Source of the DNA: Armatimonadota bacterium
GTDB taxonomy: Bacteria; Armatimonadota; SYMT01
DNA length: 10,542 nucleotides
NCBI GenBank assembly: GCA_020696885.1
Contig: JAJFMS010000238.1
Location: 1-10,542, forward strand
Reading direction: 5' to 3'
Within the stretch, counting starts at the first letter, position 1. The number at the start of each line of letters is the position of its first letter. A model generated the notes under the pieces. The model was not told where the DNA came from, ran no database searches, and saw only the letters and a program-made list of their open reading frames with translations. A program made the translations under genes and the position numbers. Positions 1-6,724 of this stretch are shown piece after piece.

Positions 1-2362
1 CCTTCTCTTCCGGAGTCGATTCCGGTTTGGCGCTTCCGCGGCGGCGGCGCTCGAAGATCTCGTCGACCTTCGGGTCGAACGGCTTCTTGAACGGCGCCTG
101 AAGGATCTTCAGCGGGTCGACCTGCAGCCGCTCTCGCTCGTAAGCGCGGATCGGTTCGGCGTCCTTGTTCTCCCGGACGATGTGCGGGGTGATGAACACC
201 ACCAGCTCGGTGCGGGTCTGGCTGCGAGTGGTGTTCTTGAACAGGTTGCCGATCAGCGGGATCTGGCTGAGGATCGGCACCCGGCTCGTGTTCCGCTTGT
301 CGTCGTTGCTGATGATGCCGCCGAGCACCACCGTCTGGTCGTCGGCGACGATCACCGTGGTGCCGGCGCGGCGGTTGGTGGTTCGCGGCGCGAGCTGACC
401 GGGCGAGATCTCGATGAATTCGATCAGGGAGTTCACCACCTGGTCGATGTCCATCAGGATGTTGTTGCCCGGGGAGATGTGCGGGGTGACGTTCAGCGTG
501 ATCGAGACGTCCTCGAAGGCGGTCTCCGTGGTGGAGATGCCGGCTGTCACTGAGGTCTGGCCCGCGTAGGGGATCCGCTCACCGATGGTGATCACGGCCG
601 GGCTGTTGTCCGTGACCATCACGTGCGGAGTGGATACGACCTTGACCTTGTTCTGCTGGTTCAGCGCCTGCACGGTGGCCTGGATGCCCTTGCTGACGAT
701 GCTGTACCGGAAGCCGGTGGTGTCGGACAGCGGGTCGTTGAGGCCGAAGTTGGTGCCGAGGCTGCTGTTGCCGGCGACGGCATTCCACTCCACACCGAAC
801 TTGTGGATGTCGTCCAGCGTGATGTCCGCAATCACCACCTCGATGAACACCTGCGGCAGGCGGCGGTCCAGGCCGTTATCCCCCGAGGTGAGCAGGGACT
901 CGATGACCGGGAACGTCTGCGCCGGGCCGCTGATCAGGAGCTGGTTGGTCTGGTCGTTCGGAACGATGGTCACCTGCCGGAGGAGGTCCAGCGGGCTGCC
1001 CGGCGGGATCTGCGTCCGGCCGCCCTGGCCGAACAGACCGAAGCCGAGCCCGCCGCCCTGGCCCTGCGTGCCGAGGAACAGGTTGCGGAGGGTGGTGGCT
1101 ACCTCGCTGGCGATGGCGTTCTGAAGCTGGATGACGCGCACCACGTCGCGCACCTGGGATGGCTTGTCGAGCTGCTGAGCGAGCCGCTCCACGCTCTCGA
1201 TGGCGTCCACCGGGGCGGTGACGATGAGGCTGTTGGTGCGGACGTCCGGGACGATCTTGTAGTCCTGGAGACCGCGGTCCGTGTTCATCGTGTTGGCGCC
1301 GCCGCCCCCGAAGCCGCCGAAGCCAAAGAACCGGCCGGCGCCGCCGGCCCGCGCGTTCGGGTCCACGAGCTGGTTGAGCTGGTCGGAGAGGGCGGTGGCA
1401 TCCGCGTACTGGAGCTCGATGATCCGGTATTCCGTGCGGGGCGCGAGGTTCACGTCGATCTGCGCGATGATCTCGTTGATCGCCTTCATGTTCGCCGGAC
1501 TGGCGTAGACGATCAGCGAGTTGCTGCGTTGATCCGCCGCGAAGCGCACGCGGCCCCGGAGGGCGGCCAGGCTGCTGCTGCGGGGCTGGGCGGCCGCGCC
1601 CTGCCCACCCGGCCCGCCGCCCTGGTTCTGCTGCGGGCGATCCTGGGGCTCGGGGCGGAAGAGATCGGTCAGGTAGCGGGCGACTTCATTCGCGTCCGCA
1701 TACTGAAGCCGGACCACCGTCACGTTCACGGAGTCGGTCAGGTCTCGGTCCATCAGCGTTACGAGCTGCGCTATGCGGCGCACCACGTCCGCCTCGTCCA
1801 CCACGATCAGGGAGTTGGTGTCCCCGTTGGCGATGATCTGGGTGGTGCCGCCCGCGAAGATCGGGTTCAGCTCTTCCCGTAGGCGCACCGCGTCCACGTT
1901 CTCCAGCGGGAAGACGTGGGTGATGATCTCTTTCCCTTTGGGGATGGAGGCCAGGTCTTTGCCCACCGTGACCTTGGTGCTGCGCTTGCGGATCGCTTCC
2001 TGGGTGGAGGTGACGATGAGCGCGTCTTCCGTCTCCGTTAGAGCATAGCCCTTCAGGGAGAGGATCGTCTGCACCAGGCGGATGGCCTGGGCGACAGAGA
2101 TGCGGCTCTGGTTCCGGATGGTGATTGAGGTCACCACCGAGGAGTCTTTGAAAACGATCTTGCCGCTCACATCTGCCAGGAAGCGGAGCACGTCGTCGAT
2201 GTCCGCCTGCTGGAAGCTAAAGGCGATCATCTGGTTGGGATCGCCCTGTTTGGGGACGATGACCAGCGGCGAGTTCCCCTGCGCCGTGGCGCTGGTGACC
2301 GCACCGGTAAGGACCCCCGCGACCAGTGCCAGCGCGGAGAAGAGGCGAATGAAGCGTGTCAT
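1..2362 (-). CDS. gspD: T2SS secretin GspD, C-terminus cut by window edge
   Basis: Outer-membrane secretin, the channel through which folded substrates leave the periplasm. I translated 787 codons from ATG 2362 with no stop before the left edge, so the end of the gene is missing. Residues 1-28 form a signal peptide ending in TSATAQG. An N0 domain spans about 46-120 (IAFSFQQADIDDVLRFLADV). Four N1-type repeats follow at about 145-205, 212-303, 311-399 and 407-492, each with a 'TNSLIV'-like strand. The secretin barrel domain spans about 500-728, with the family signature VVLGGIISNDD followed by VPILSQIPLIGNLFKN and ELVVFITPHIV. Gly-rich loops interrupt the second, third and fourth repeats (near 247-255, 339-355 and 433-448). 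A charged tail after 730 may be a pilotin-binding region (inference). It lies 71 nt after the upstream gspC-like gene, with no clear Shine-Dalgarno sequence or terminator between, so it is probably the last or a late gene of the operon. The family call is secure. Confidence 0.96.
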   Translation of the reverse strand, partial: MTRFIRLFSALALVAGVLTGAVTSATAQGNSPLVIVPKQGDPNQMIAFSFQQADIDDVLRFLADVSGKIVFKDSSVVTSITIRNQSRISVAQAIRLVQTILSLKGYALTETEDALIVTSTQEAIRKRSTKVTVGKDLASIPKGKEIITHVFPLENVDAVRLREELNPIFAGGTTQIIANGDTNSLIVVDEADVVRRIAQLVTLMDRDLTDSVNVTVVRLQYADANEVARYLTDLFRPEPQDRPQQNQGGGPGGQGAAAQPRSSSLAALRGRVRFAADQRSNSLIVYASPANMKAINEIIAQIDVNLAPRTEYRIIELQYADATALSDQLNQLVDPNARAGGAGRFFGFGGFGGGGANTMNTDRGLQDYKIVPDVRTNSLIVTAPVDAIESVERLAQQLDKPSQVRDVVRVIQLQNAIASEVATTLRNLFLGTQGQGGGLGFGLFGQGGRTQIPPGSPLDLLRQVTIVPNDQTNQLLISGPAQTFPVIESLLTSGDNGLDRRLPQVFIEVVIADITLDDIHKFGVEWNAVAGNSSLGTNFGLNDPLSDTTGFRYSIVSKGIQATVQALNQQNKVKVVSTPHVMVTDNSPAVITIGERIPYAGQTSVTAGISTTETAFEDVSITLNVTPHISPGNNILMDIDQVVNSLIEFIEISPGQLAPRTTNRRAGTTVIVADDQTVVLGGIISNDDKRNTSRVPILSQIPLIGNLFKNTTRSQTRTELVVFITPHIVRENKDAEPIRAYERERLQVDPLKILQAPFKKPFDPKVDEIFERRRRGSAKPESTPEEK

Positions 2363-2433
2363 AGCGTTAGTTGAGGCGTGGCGACGGGCGCCGCAGCCGG
2401 GATTGGTTGCGATGGTTGATTTACGGCGCGGGC

Positions 2434-3675
2434 CTAGCGGCTGCGACCACCGTAGGTGCTGGTGTTGCCGTTGCGGGAGTTGAAGGAGCCACCGGAGCGG
2501 CTGGTGTCTTCACCGAAGGCAGGGCCGGAGGTGCTGCCGTTGCGGCGCTGGGTCTGGGGGTTCGAAATAGCCGCCGGGGTGGGCATCGGAGTGGACTCGC
2601 CGATCAGCCGTCCGCCGCTGCGGCGAGCGGTCTGCGGGTTCGAGGTCGAGGTCCGCGTGGTAGTGCTGCTGCGGGAGCCGCCCCCGCCGAAGCCGCCGCC
2701 GCCAAAGCCGCCGCCGCCGAAACCACCGCCGCCGAAGCCGCCGCCGCCGCTCCAACTGCTGCGCCCGCTGTTGAAGCCGCCGCCACCGCCGCTCCAACTG
2801 CTACGCCCACTGTTGAAGCCGCCGCCGCTCTGCGAGGAGCCGCCGCCGGAGGAACCGTTCCAGCCACCGCCGGAGGAACCGTTCCAGCCGCCGCCGCCCC
2901 CGCCGAAGCCGCCGCCGCCAAATCCACCGCCGCCGCCCCCGCCGAAGCGGGCGCGGAAGTCAGCGATCCGCTGCGCGAAGTCGCCGCCGCCCTGTCCGCC
3001 GCCGAAGCCGCCAAAGCCACCGCGGCCGCCGAAGCCACCGCGACCGCCACGGCCACCGAAGCCGCCAAAGCCACCGCCATCTTCCTCGCCACCGCCTTCG
3101 TAGCTCGCGGTGCTGACTTCGGGGATCTGCTTGTCGCCCATGCGCACCAGGAACTCATCCGAGCCCCGGGCCAGCAGCACGGCTTCCGGCTGGATCTCTT
3201 TCACGGTGAAGCCGAAGGCGGACTCGCCCTTCTCGACCGTCTGGCGGTCCCGGCTGGTGATGTCGATGAGCCAGACCTGGTCCTGGTCTTTCTCACGGGT
3301 AACGCCCATCAAAGCGATGTTCTTGACCGCGTCCTCTTTAGGAACCGGGGGAGTGACGCTGGTGGTCGGGCCAGCCGGTGCTGCGGATCCCTTGCTCGGC
3401 ACACCGGCCGTCTTCTTGACCGGAGGGGCCTTTGTCTTGACCCTGGTCGGTGAAGCCGGCTGGCGAATGGCCATGGGCGCCGGCACCACCGGCGTCGCCA
3501 GCTCTTGAGGATCCTGCGGCGCCACCTCAAGGCGAGAGGCAAGCGCCTTCAAGCTCTGGGGGTTCGGTCCGGTAGTCTTCGGTGCCGACGTATAGATGGT
3601 GCCAGCCCAGGCGGCGCCGAGCGCGAGGATTCCCGCGGCTCCCATCATCAGCATCTGATTCGATACGGTCGGCAT
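2434..3675 (-). CDS. gspC: GspC/PilP-like inner-membrane protein with long glycine-rich tail
   Basis: 413 residues. There is one N-terminal membrane helix (about 8-29, MLMMGAAGILALGAAWAG) with a short cytoplasmic start, then a Pro/Ala/Lys-rich linker (about 35-113), then a domain at 118-185 that looks like the GspC homology region (IALMGVTREKD...KGESAFGFTVKEI...VLLAR). In known systems that domain sits in the periplasm and binds the N0 domain of GspD, which fits its place directly upstream of gspD. Residues 194-335 are mostly glycine, with Phe, Trp-Asn and Arg-Gly motifs, tandem repeats and one possible amphipathic island (DFAQRIADFRARF, 232-244). The end is a Ser/Thr/Arg-rich polar tail with two SNPQT-x-RR copies. 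The usual PDZ or coiled-coil end of GspC is absent. The stop of the preceding gene is 8 nt upstream. The role as GspC is inferred from domain pattern and context; the tail has no function I recognise. Confidence 0.8.
   Translation of the reverse strand: MPTVSNQMLMMGAAGILALGAAWAGTIYTSAPKTTGPNPQSLKALASRLEVAPQDPQELATPVVPAPMAIRQPASPTRVKTKAPPVKKTAGVPSKGSAAPAGPTTSVTPPVPKEDAVKNIALMGVTREKDQDQVWLIDITSRDRQTVEKGESAFGFTVKEIQPEAVLLARGSDEFLVRMGDKQIPEVSTASYEGGGEEDGGGFGGFGGRGGRGGFGGRGGFGGFGGGQGGGDFAQRIADFRARFGGGGGGGFGGGGFGGGGGGWNGSSGGGWNGSSGGGSSQSGGGFNSGRSSWSGGGGGFNSGRSSWSGGGGFGGGGFGGGGFGGGGFGGGGSRSSTTTRTSTSNPQTARRSGGRLIGESTPMPTPAAISNPQTQRRNGSTSGPAFGEDTSRSGGSFNSRNGNTSTYGGRSR
2539..2643 (-). repeat. Two imperfect 27-nt copies encoding SNPQTxRR
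   Basis: Copies at 2539-2565 and 2617-2643 in the 3' part of the gspC-like gene encode SNPQTQRRNG and SNPQTARRSG. They differ at about 5 of 27 bases. The copies are 78 nt apart, a multiple of three, which suggests an old in-frame duplication. Confidence 0.6.
2677..2736 (-). repeat. Four 15-nt units encoding FGGGG
   Basis: Four consecutive 15-nt units in the gspC-like gene each encode Phe-Gly-Gly-Gly-Gly (residues 314-333). Units differ only by synonymous changes (TTC/TTT, GGC/GGT/GGG). The arrangement could change copy number by slippage without breaking the frame. Confidence 0.85.
2737..2817 (-). repeat. Two 42-nt-period copies encoding FNSGRSSWSGGGG
   Basis: Residues 287-299 and 301-313 of the gspC-like protein are identical 13-residue blocks, with a period of 14 residues (42 nt). 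The two DNA copies differ at only a few bases, so the duplication is fairly recent. They sit directly next to the FGGGG units. Confidence 0.85.
2839..2886 (-). repeat. Two 24-nt units encoding WNGSSGGG
   Basis: Two adjacent 24-nt units encode WNGSSGGG (residues 264-279 of the gspC-like protein). The DNA copies are nearly identical. This is the third independent in-frame tandem duplication in the same glycine-rich tract. Confidence 0.85.
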
Positions 3676-3683
3676 CGTGGGCT

Positions 3684-4991
3684 CTACTTTCCCTTTTCCG
3701 CGGCAACGCGTGCTTCCATGAACTTCTTCAACCGGTCGTACTGCGCCGGATCGAGCTGCGCCTGGACTTCGTTGAGCTTCTTCAGCCGCTCGGTCCAGGT
3801 GGGAAGGCTCATGATCTCAGACGTGCTGAAGGCGCCACCGCTTCGCCCACTTTCGCTACCTCGGCTGCTGCGGTCTCCACCGCCCCGGCCGTTGCGGTCG
3901 CCGCGCTCACGAGAGCCGCCACCGCCGAATCCGCCGCCGCCAAAGCCGCCGGCCCCGAACCCACCGCCGGGGCGGAAGCCGCTGGAAGCCGCAACGCTGG
4001 TGCCGGAGGAGGTCTCCACCGGAATGTCCTTGCTCATCGCCACCGTCTCGGTCCGGCCTTCCCGAGCGAGGGTGACGTTGTCCACCTTGATCTCACCCAC
4101 GGTGAACCCGAAGGCGTCCTCGCCTTTGGCGAAGTAGCGGCTCTCACCGGTGGAGGACTTCTTCAGGAGCGCCTTGACCTCGGTGCCGATCTCCACCACG
4201 CCGAGCATGTGGATGTCGCCGCTGCTCATGGGGGGCGTCACCGCGCCGACGGAAGTCGGGGGCGTACTGCTGCTTGCAGGCGGGGATGGCGGCCTGGCGC
4301 CGCTAGCGGGCGGCAGCTTCGGCGCGGTCACGGGCGGCGCAACCACGGTCGGCTTCTTGGCCGGCTGGTCCGAAATGAGCGGCCGGAACAGTTCGCGCAC
4401 GGTGGGGGTACCCACCAGCGGAGAGTTCTCCGTGAGGGTAGAGGCCAGCCGGGTTCCGGCGGGACTGGCGGCGCTGCCGGTACGGCTGACCGCGCGGCCT
4501 AGCGGCACCGGTGGATTGGGCTTGGCGATGAGCTGGGCCGCGACCAGGATCAGCGCGGCGCCGCCGCCGGTGGCGACGGCAATAGTGCGCAGGTTGAGCT
4601 GCTGTTTCATCCCCGCTTCCTCGCTGCGGAAGAACTTGCCTTCATCTCGCAGCGGCATGCCTTCCAGGCGGCGCACGCTCAGGGTGCCGTACCCCGGCAG
4701 GGCCTGCACCCGCTGGAGGGTGCGCGCGGTCTGCTGGTTCAGCGCCAGGCGGTTAGGGTACATGGTAGCCCTGGTCCGGAGGGTGCGGGTGCTGTTGCTC
4801 GCGTCCGCGGCATCCTGCACCCCGGACTGGATAGCCAGGATCTTCTTCTTCGCGGCTTCGATCTGCTCGGCCCGGCTATCCCAGAGGTTCATGATCGGAA
4901 AGAGGACGAAAACCACCGCCAGGATCAAGCCGACCCCTATCCCGCCGAAGCGGAGCACCGTCTGGTCGCGCTCAGAAATATTCGCCATCAT
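3684..4991 (-). CDS. gspM: GspM-like segment fused in frame to a GspC-like protein
   Basis: 435 codons in one open frame. Residues 1-127 look like a short GspM/PilO: a cytoplasmic start, a membrane helix at 16-35 (GIGVGLILAVVFVLFPIMNL), a helical or coiled-coil stretch, and the beginning of a small periplasmic domain (LSVRRLEGMPLRDEGKFF) that stops early. Residues 128-435 look like a separate GspC: MKQQLNLR, a second membrane helix (about 136-156), a Pro-rich linker, a homology region at 259-324 (KGEDAFGFTVGEI) closely resembling that of the next gene, a Gly/Phe/Arg tract (341-386), and a charged helical tail (LPTWTERLKKLNEVQ onward). I chose ATG 4991 because ATGA overlaps the gspL stop by 4 nt, with a GGGGGA 7 nt upstream; the second Met at 4988 is equally possible. 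A more upstream Met at 5057 lies deep inside gspL. Internal ATG 4610 has its own good Shine-Dalgarno sequence, so two products are likely (inference). Confidence 0.8.
   Translation of the reverse strand: MMANISERDQTVLRFGGIGVGLILAVVFVLFPIMNLWDSRAEQIEAAKKKILAIQSGVQDAADASNSTRTLRTRATMYPNRLALNQQTARTLQRVQALPGYGTLSVRRLEGMPLRDEGKFFRSEEAGMKQQLNLRTIAVATGGGAALILVAAQLIAKPNPPVPLGRAVSRTGSAASPAGTRLASTLTENSPLVGTPTVRELFRPLISDQPAKKPTVVAPPVTAPKLPPASGARPPSPPASSSTPPTSVGAVTPPMSSGDIHMLGVVEIGTEVKALLKKSSTGESRYFAKGEDAFGFTVGEIKVDNVTLAREGRTETVAMSKDIPVETSSGTSVAASSGFRPGGGFGAGGFGGGGFGGGGSRERGDRNGRGGGDRSSRGSESGRSGGAFSTSEIMSLPTWTERLKKLNEVQAQLDPAQYDRLKKFMEARVAAEKGK
3910..3951 (-). repeat. 42-nt near-identical block shared with the next gene
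   Basis: The 42 nt encoding the FGGGGFGGGGSR stretch differ at only 3 positions from 2672-2713 in the following gspC-like gene. This shared block supports tandem gene duplication or later gene conversion between the two copies. Convergence of low-complexity codons is also possible. Confidence 0.6.
4608..4621 (-). promoter_or_regulatory. Internal ribosome binding site and start codon of the GspC-like part
   Basis: On the minus strand AGGAAG (4616-4621) lies 5 nt before ATG (4610-4608), which is followed by codons for MKQQLNLR and then a membrane helix. It is one of the best-spaced Shine-Dalgarno sequences in the window. The ATG is also the start of ATGA, whose TGA is in a different frame, the pattern of a stop/start overlap. 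Starting here would give a 308-residue GspC with normal topology. Confidence 0.6.
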
Positions 4992-6475
4992 CGCTTCGTC
5001 CCCCGGCGGGTCGTTTTCTCTTTCGGCCGCAGCTTGCAGGAGATCTGGAAGCCCCACGCGGGCACCTTGGCGATCTCATCTTCGGTCTGGAAATCCAGGG
5101 TTACCTCATCGAACAACTGCTGCCGCAGGAGCCCTACCAGCGCCCGCTGCGCGCCGCCGGCGTCTACAGAGTAACCGCGGATCGTGCAGCCGCTGGCAGC
5201 GTTGTAGTTGAGCTCGGTAAGCCAGGTGCCCTGGGGAAGCTGCCGGCTGAGGGTAGCGATCGCCTTCGCGGCGCTGACCCGCGTGGCGAGCGTCTCCTCG
5301 ATCGATCCGAGTGTGGTCTTGAGCTCCTCCGGGGCCATCACCGGCGTCGGAACTTCGATGCCCAGGGCTCGCTGCTGGGCCTGGACATGCTCCAACTCCT
5401 GGCTTTGGCGGTGGAACAGTGCGGCCACCACCAGCGTACCGGCCAGCACGACGGAGCCGACCAGTGCACCCCAGGAAACACGGACCTGCCGGCGCTGCTC
5501 TACCTCCCGCGCTACGGTGACCCGCGCCAGCGTGAGCCGCAGCGGCATCACCGCCACGCCCGCGGCCTGCAGCGCGCAGCCGTAGGCGACGGTGTATGCG
5601 GCGGCTACGCGCGGATCTCCCGACTCCGGAGCGAGGAGGGAGACCGGCACATCCAGCCGCTCGCTGAGCTGCCACTCCACGCCCTCGCTCCCGGCGCCCG
5701 CGCCGCACAGGTAGAGGCGCTCGATGGTGATGCCGCGCTCGTAGGAAACCGCCTGCAGCGCATAACGCACCTGCTGCGAAAGGCCGGGGATCCAGGGGAG
5801 TGGCGAATTCGAGAGGGTGGAGAGGGCGCTGCGCTCGCCGCCGGCTGCCACCGGGGTAGGGGCCGGAGCCGCCACCACGGAGCCGCAGCCGATCGGGATC
5901 GCTTGCGCCACCACGATCTTGGTCCGATCCAGCAGGAGCAACTCGCTGCCGGTCTCCTCCACGTTCAGCACCGCGCAGACCGGCTCTCGTCCGGTCTCCC
6001 GCACGTGCTGGAGCGTGTTGAACAGGGCGACCGCGGAGAGCGTGCAGCTTCCGGAGACCCAGGGCACGCAGTTCACCCGCTGCATCGCCTCCTGCACCGA
6101 AGACTGGCGCGCGGCGGCGAGGAGCACCTCCAGCCGGGACTGGTCCGTCATTCCCAGCACGTGGTGGGCGAACGCCAGGTCCTCCGCCTGCAGGGGCAGC
6201 GCTCCTTCGGCTTCCAGCCCTACCACGCGCTCCAGGTTCTCGTCCGTGGTAGGCGGAAGGGTCAGTGTGCGGATCCCGCCCTGGTGCAGGGGGACGGCAC
6301 ACACCACGTCCGACGGGCGGCGGGAGAACGAGCGGAAGGTCCGCGCCATCTCCTCGTCGCCCTTGACGGTCTGGAAGGAGAGGATCCGCAGGCCCTGCTC
6401 GCTGTTCTCGACCAGTGCCAGACGGGCCTGGTCCCCATTTAGCTCGACTCCGAGTGCTACTCTACTCTTGGCCAT
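4988..6475 (-). CDS. gspL: GspL-like assembly-platform protein (PilM-PilN fused type)
   Basis: 495 residues linking the cytoplasmic secretion ATPase to the inner-membrane platform. Residues 1-320 form a PilM-like actin-fold domain: an opening strand pair (VALGVELNGDQARLALVE), a PilM-type stretch (LERVVGLEAEGALPLQAEDL), a central strand block (CAVLNVEETGSELLLLDR) and a late glycine motif (LYLCGAGAGSEG). One membrane helix lies at about 334-354 (SWGALVGSVVLAGTLVVAAL). A helical stalk follows, then a PilN-like ferredoxin fold in the periplasm (about 413-482: GTWLTELNYNAASGCTIRGY and VPAWGFQISCKLR). That is the standard GspL layout, here with a full-length PilM-type half. Its stop overlaps the next start in ATGATG, so translational coupling is likely. 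No strong Shine-Dalgarno sequence precedes ATG 6475; a short palindrome sits at -10 to -24. Confidence 0.9.
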   Translation of the reverse strand: MAKSRVALGVELNGDQARLALVENSEQGLRILSFQTVKGDEEMARTFRSFSRRPSDVVCAVPLHQGGIRTLTLPPTTDENLERVVGLEAEGALPLQAEDLAFAHHVLGMTDQSRLEVLLAAARQSSVQEAMQRVNCVPWVSGSCTLSAVALFNTLQHVRETGREPVCAVLNVEETGSELLLLDRTKIVVAQAIPIGCGSVVAAPAPTPVAAGGERSALSTLSNSPLPWIPGLSQQVRYALQAVSYERGITIERLYLCGAGAGSEGVEWQLSERLDVPVSLLAPESGDPRVAAAYTVAYGCALQAAGVAVMPLRLTLARVTVAREVEQRRQVRVSWGALVGSVVLAGTLVVAALFHRQSQELEHVQAQQRALGIEVPTPVMAPEELKTTLGSIEETLATRVSAAKAIATLSRQLPQGTWLTELNYNAASGCTIRGYSVDAGGAQRALVGLLRQQLFDEVTLDFQTEDEIAKVPAWGFQISCKLRPKEKTTRRGTKR

Positions 6476-6484
6476 ATCTATTTC

Positions 6485-6499
6485 GCAGGGAATTCCTGC
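6485..6499. promoter_or_regulatory. 15-nt palindrome just upstream of gspL
   Basis: GCAGG-GAATT-CCTGC has perfect 5-bp arms around a nearly symmetric core. It lies 10 nt before the gspL start and would cover the place where a ribosome binding site should be. It could be an operator or a small hairpin that controls translation. There is no direct evidence for either. Confidence 0.25.
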
Positions 6500-6547
6500 A
6501 TCGGCGAGGGCCGGCGGTCAATCCCTACCGGACAATACGAGATAATA

Positions 6548-6654
6548 GTCGGACCGCGTGCCGCGGAGCCTCTGCGCTGGATGGGGGTGCGCCTAATGCC
6601 GCCCGCACCGGCTCCTCGAACCTTTAGACGATGGAAAGCCCTTGCCGGTCCGAC
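6548..6654. other. Nested inverted repeats between gspK and gspL (candidate structured RNA)
   Basis: Arm P1 pairs GTCGGACCG (6548-6556) with CGGTCCGAC (6646-6654), 9 of 9. Arm P2 pairs GGAGCC (6565-6570) with GGCTCC (6610-6615). Arm P3 pairs GGTGCG (6586-6591) with CGCACC (6604-6609), around a 12-nt loop. P2 and P3 abut directly on one side, so they could stack. The remaining 30 nt before the last strand of P1 can form a weak 4-bp hairpin (CTTT/AAAG). All pairs are Watson-Crick, so the strand cannot be told; on the minus strand it would be a leader or intercistronic element of gspL mRNA. A TATTAT on the minus strand (6547-6542), directly on the gspL side, could be a -10 box but has no good -35. 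The rest of the 6476-6724 gap shows no gene, no T-run terminator and no tRNA. I do not recognise a known riboswitch. Confidence 0.4.
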
Positions 6655-6724
6655 GAGAGAACGTGGGAATGGGGAGAGGGGGAGGGTGATCGGCTTCCAG
6701 CGAGACTGATTTTCGCAACTCGCC

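Noticed and set aside
623..1882. Long plus-strand open frame (419 codons)
   Set aside because: It lies opposite gspD, has His/Val/Arg-rich sequence without any domain, and arises from the codon bias of the secretin gene.
2371..3453. Plus-strand Ala-rich open frame
   Set aside because: It is the complement of the GGN repeats in the gspC-like gene; Ala/Thr/Pro runs result from reading GCC/CCG triplets. No credible start or domain.
4607..4690. A frameshift that would let gspM end at the TGA in ATGA (4609-4607)
   Set aside because: That frame is open for only about 24 codons before another stop and its sequence is not GspM-like, so a simple single-indel repair is not supported, though an in-frame deletion remains possible.
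4992..5057. Upstream start at 5057 for the GspM-GspC frame
   Set aside because: It would overlap gspL by about 70 nt. The ATGA overlap at 4991 with GGGGGA upstream is the usual arrangement in this operon.
5106..6302. Long minus-strand frame overlapping gspL
   Set aside because: Arg/Gly/Pro-rich shadow in a shifted frame. The gspL frame has clear domains.
6586..6640. Riboswitch-like GGGGGTGCG (TPP) and tRNA-like GGTTCGA motifs in the gspK-gspL gap
   Set aside because: The other conserved parts of the TPP riboswitch (CTGAGA, later GAACCTGA) are missing, and no T-stem, acceptor stem or anticodon arm can be formed around GGTTCGA.
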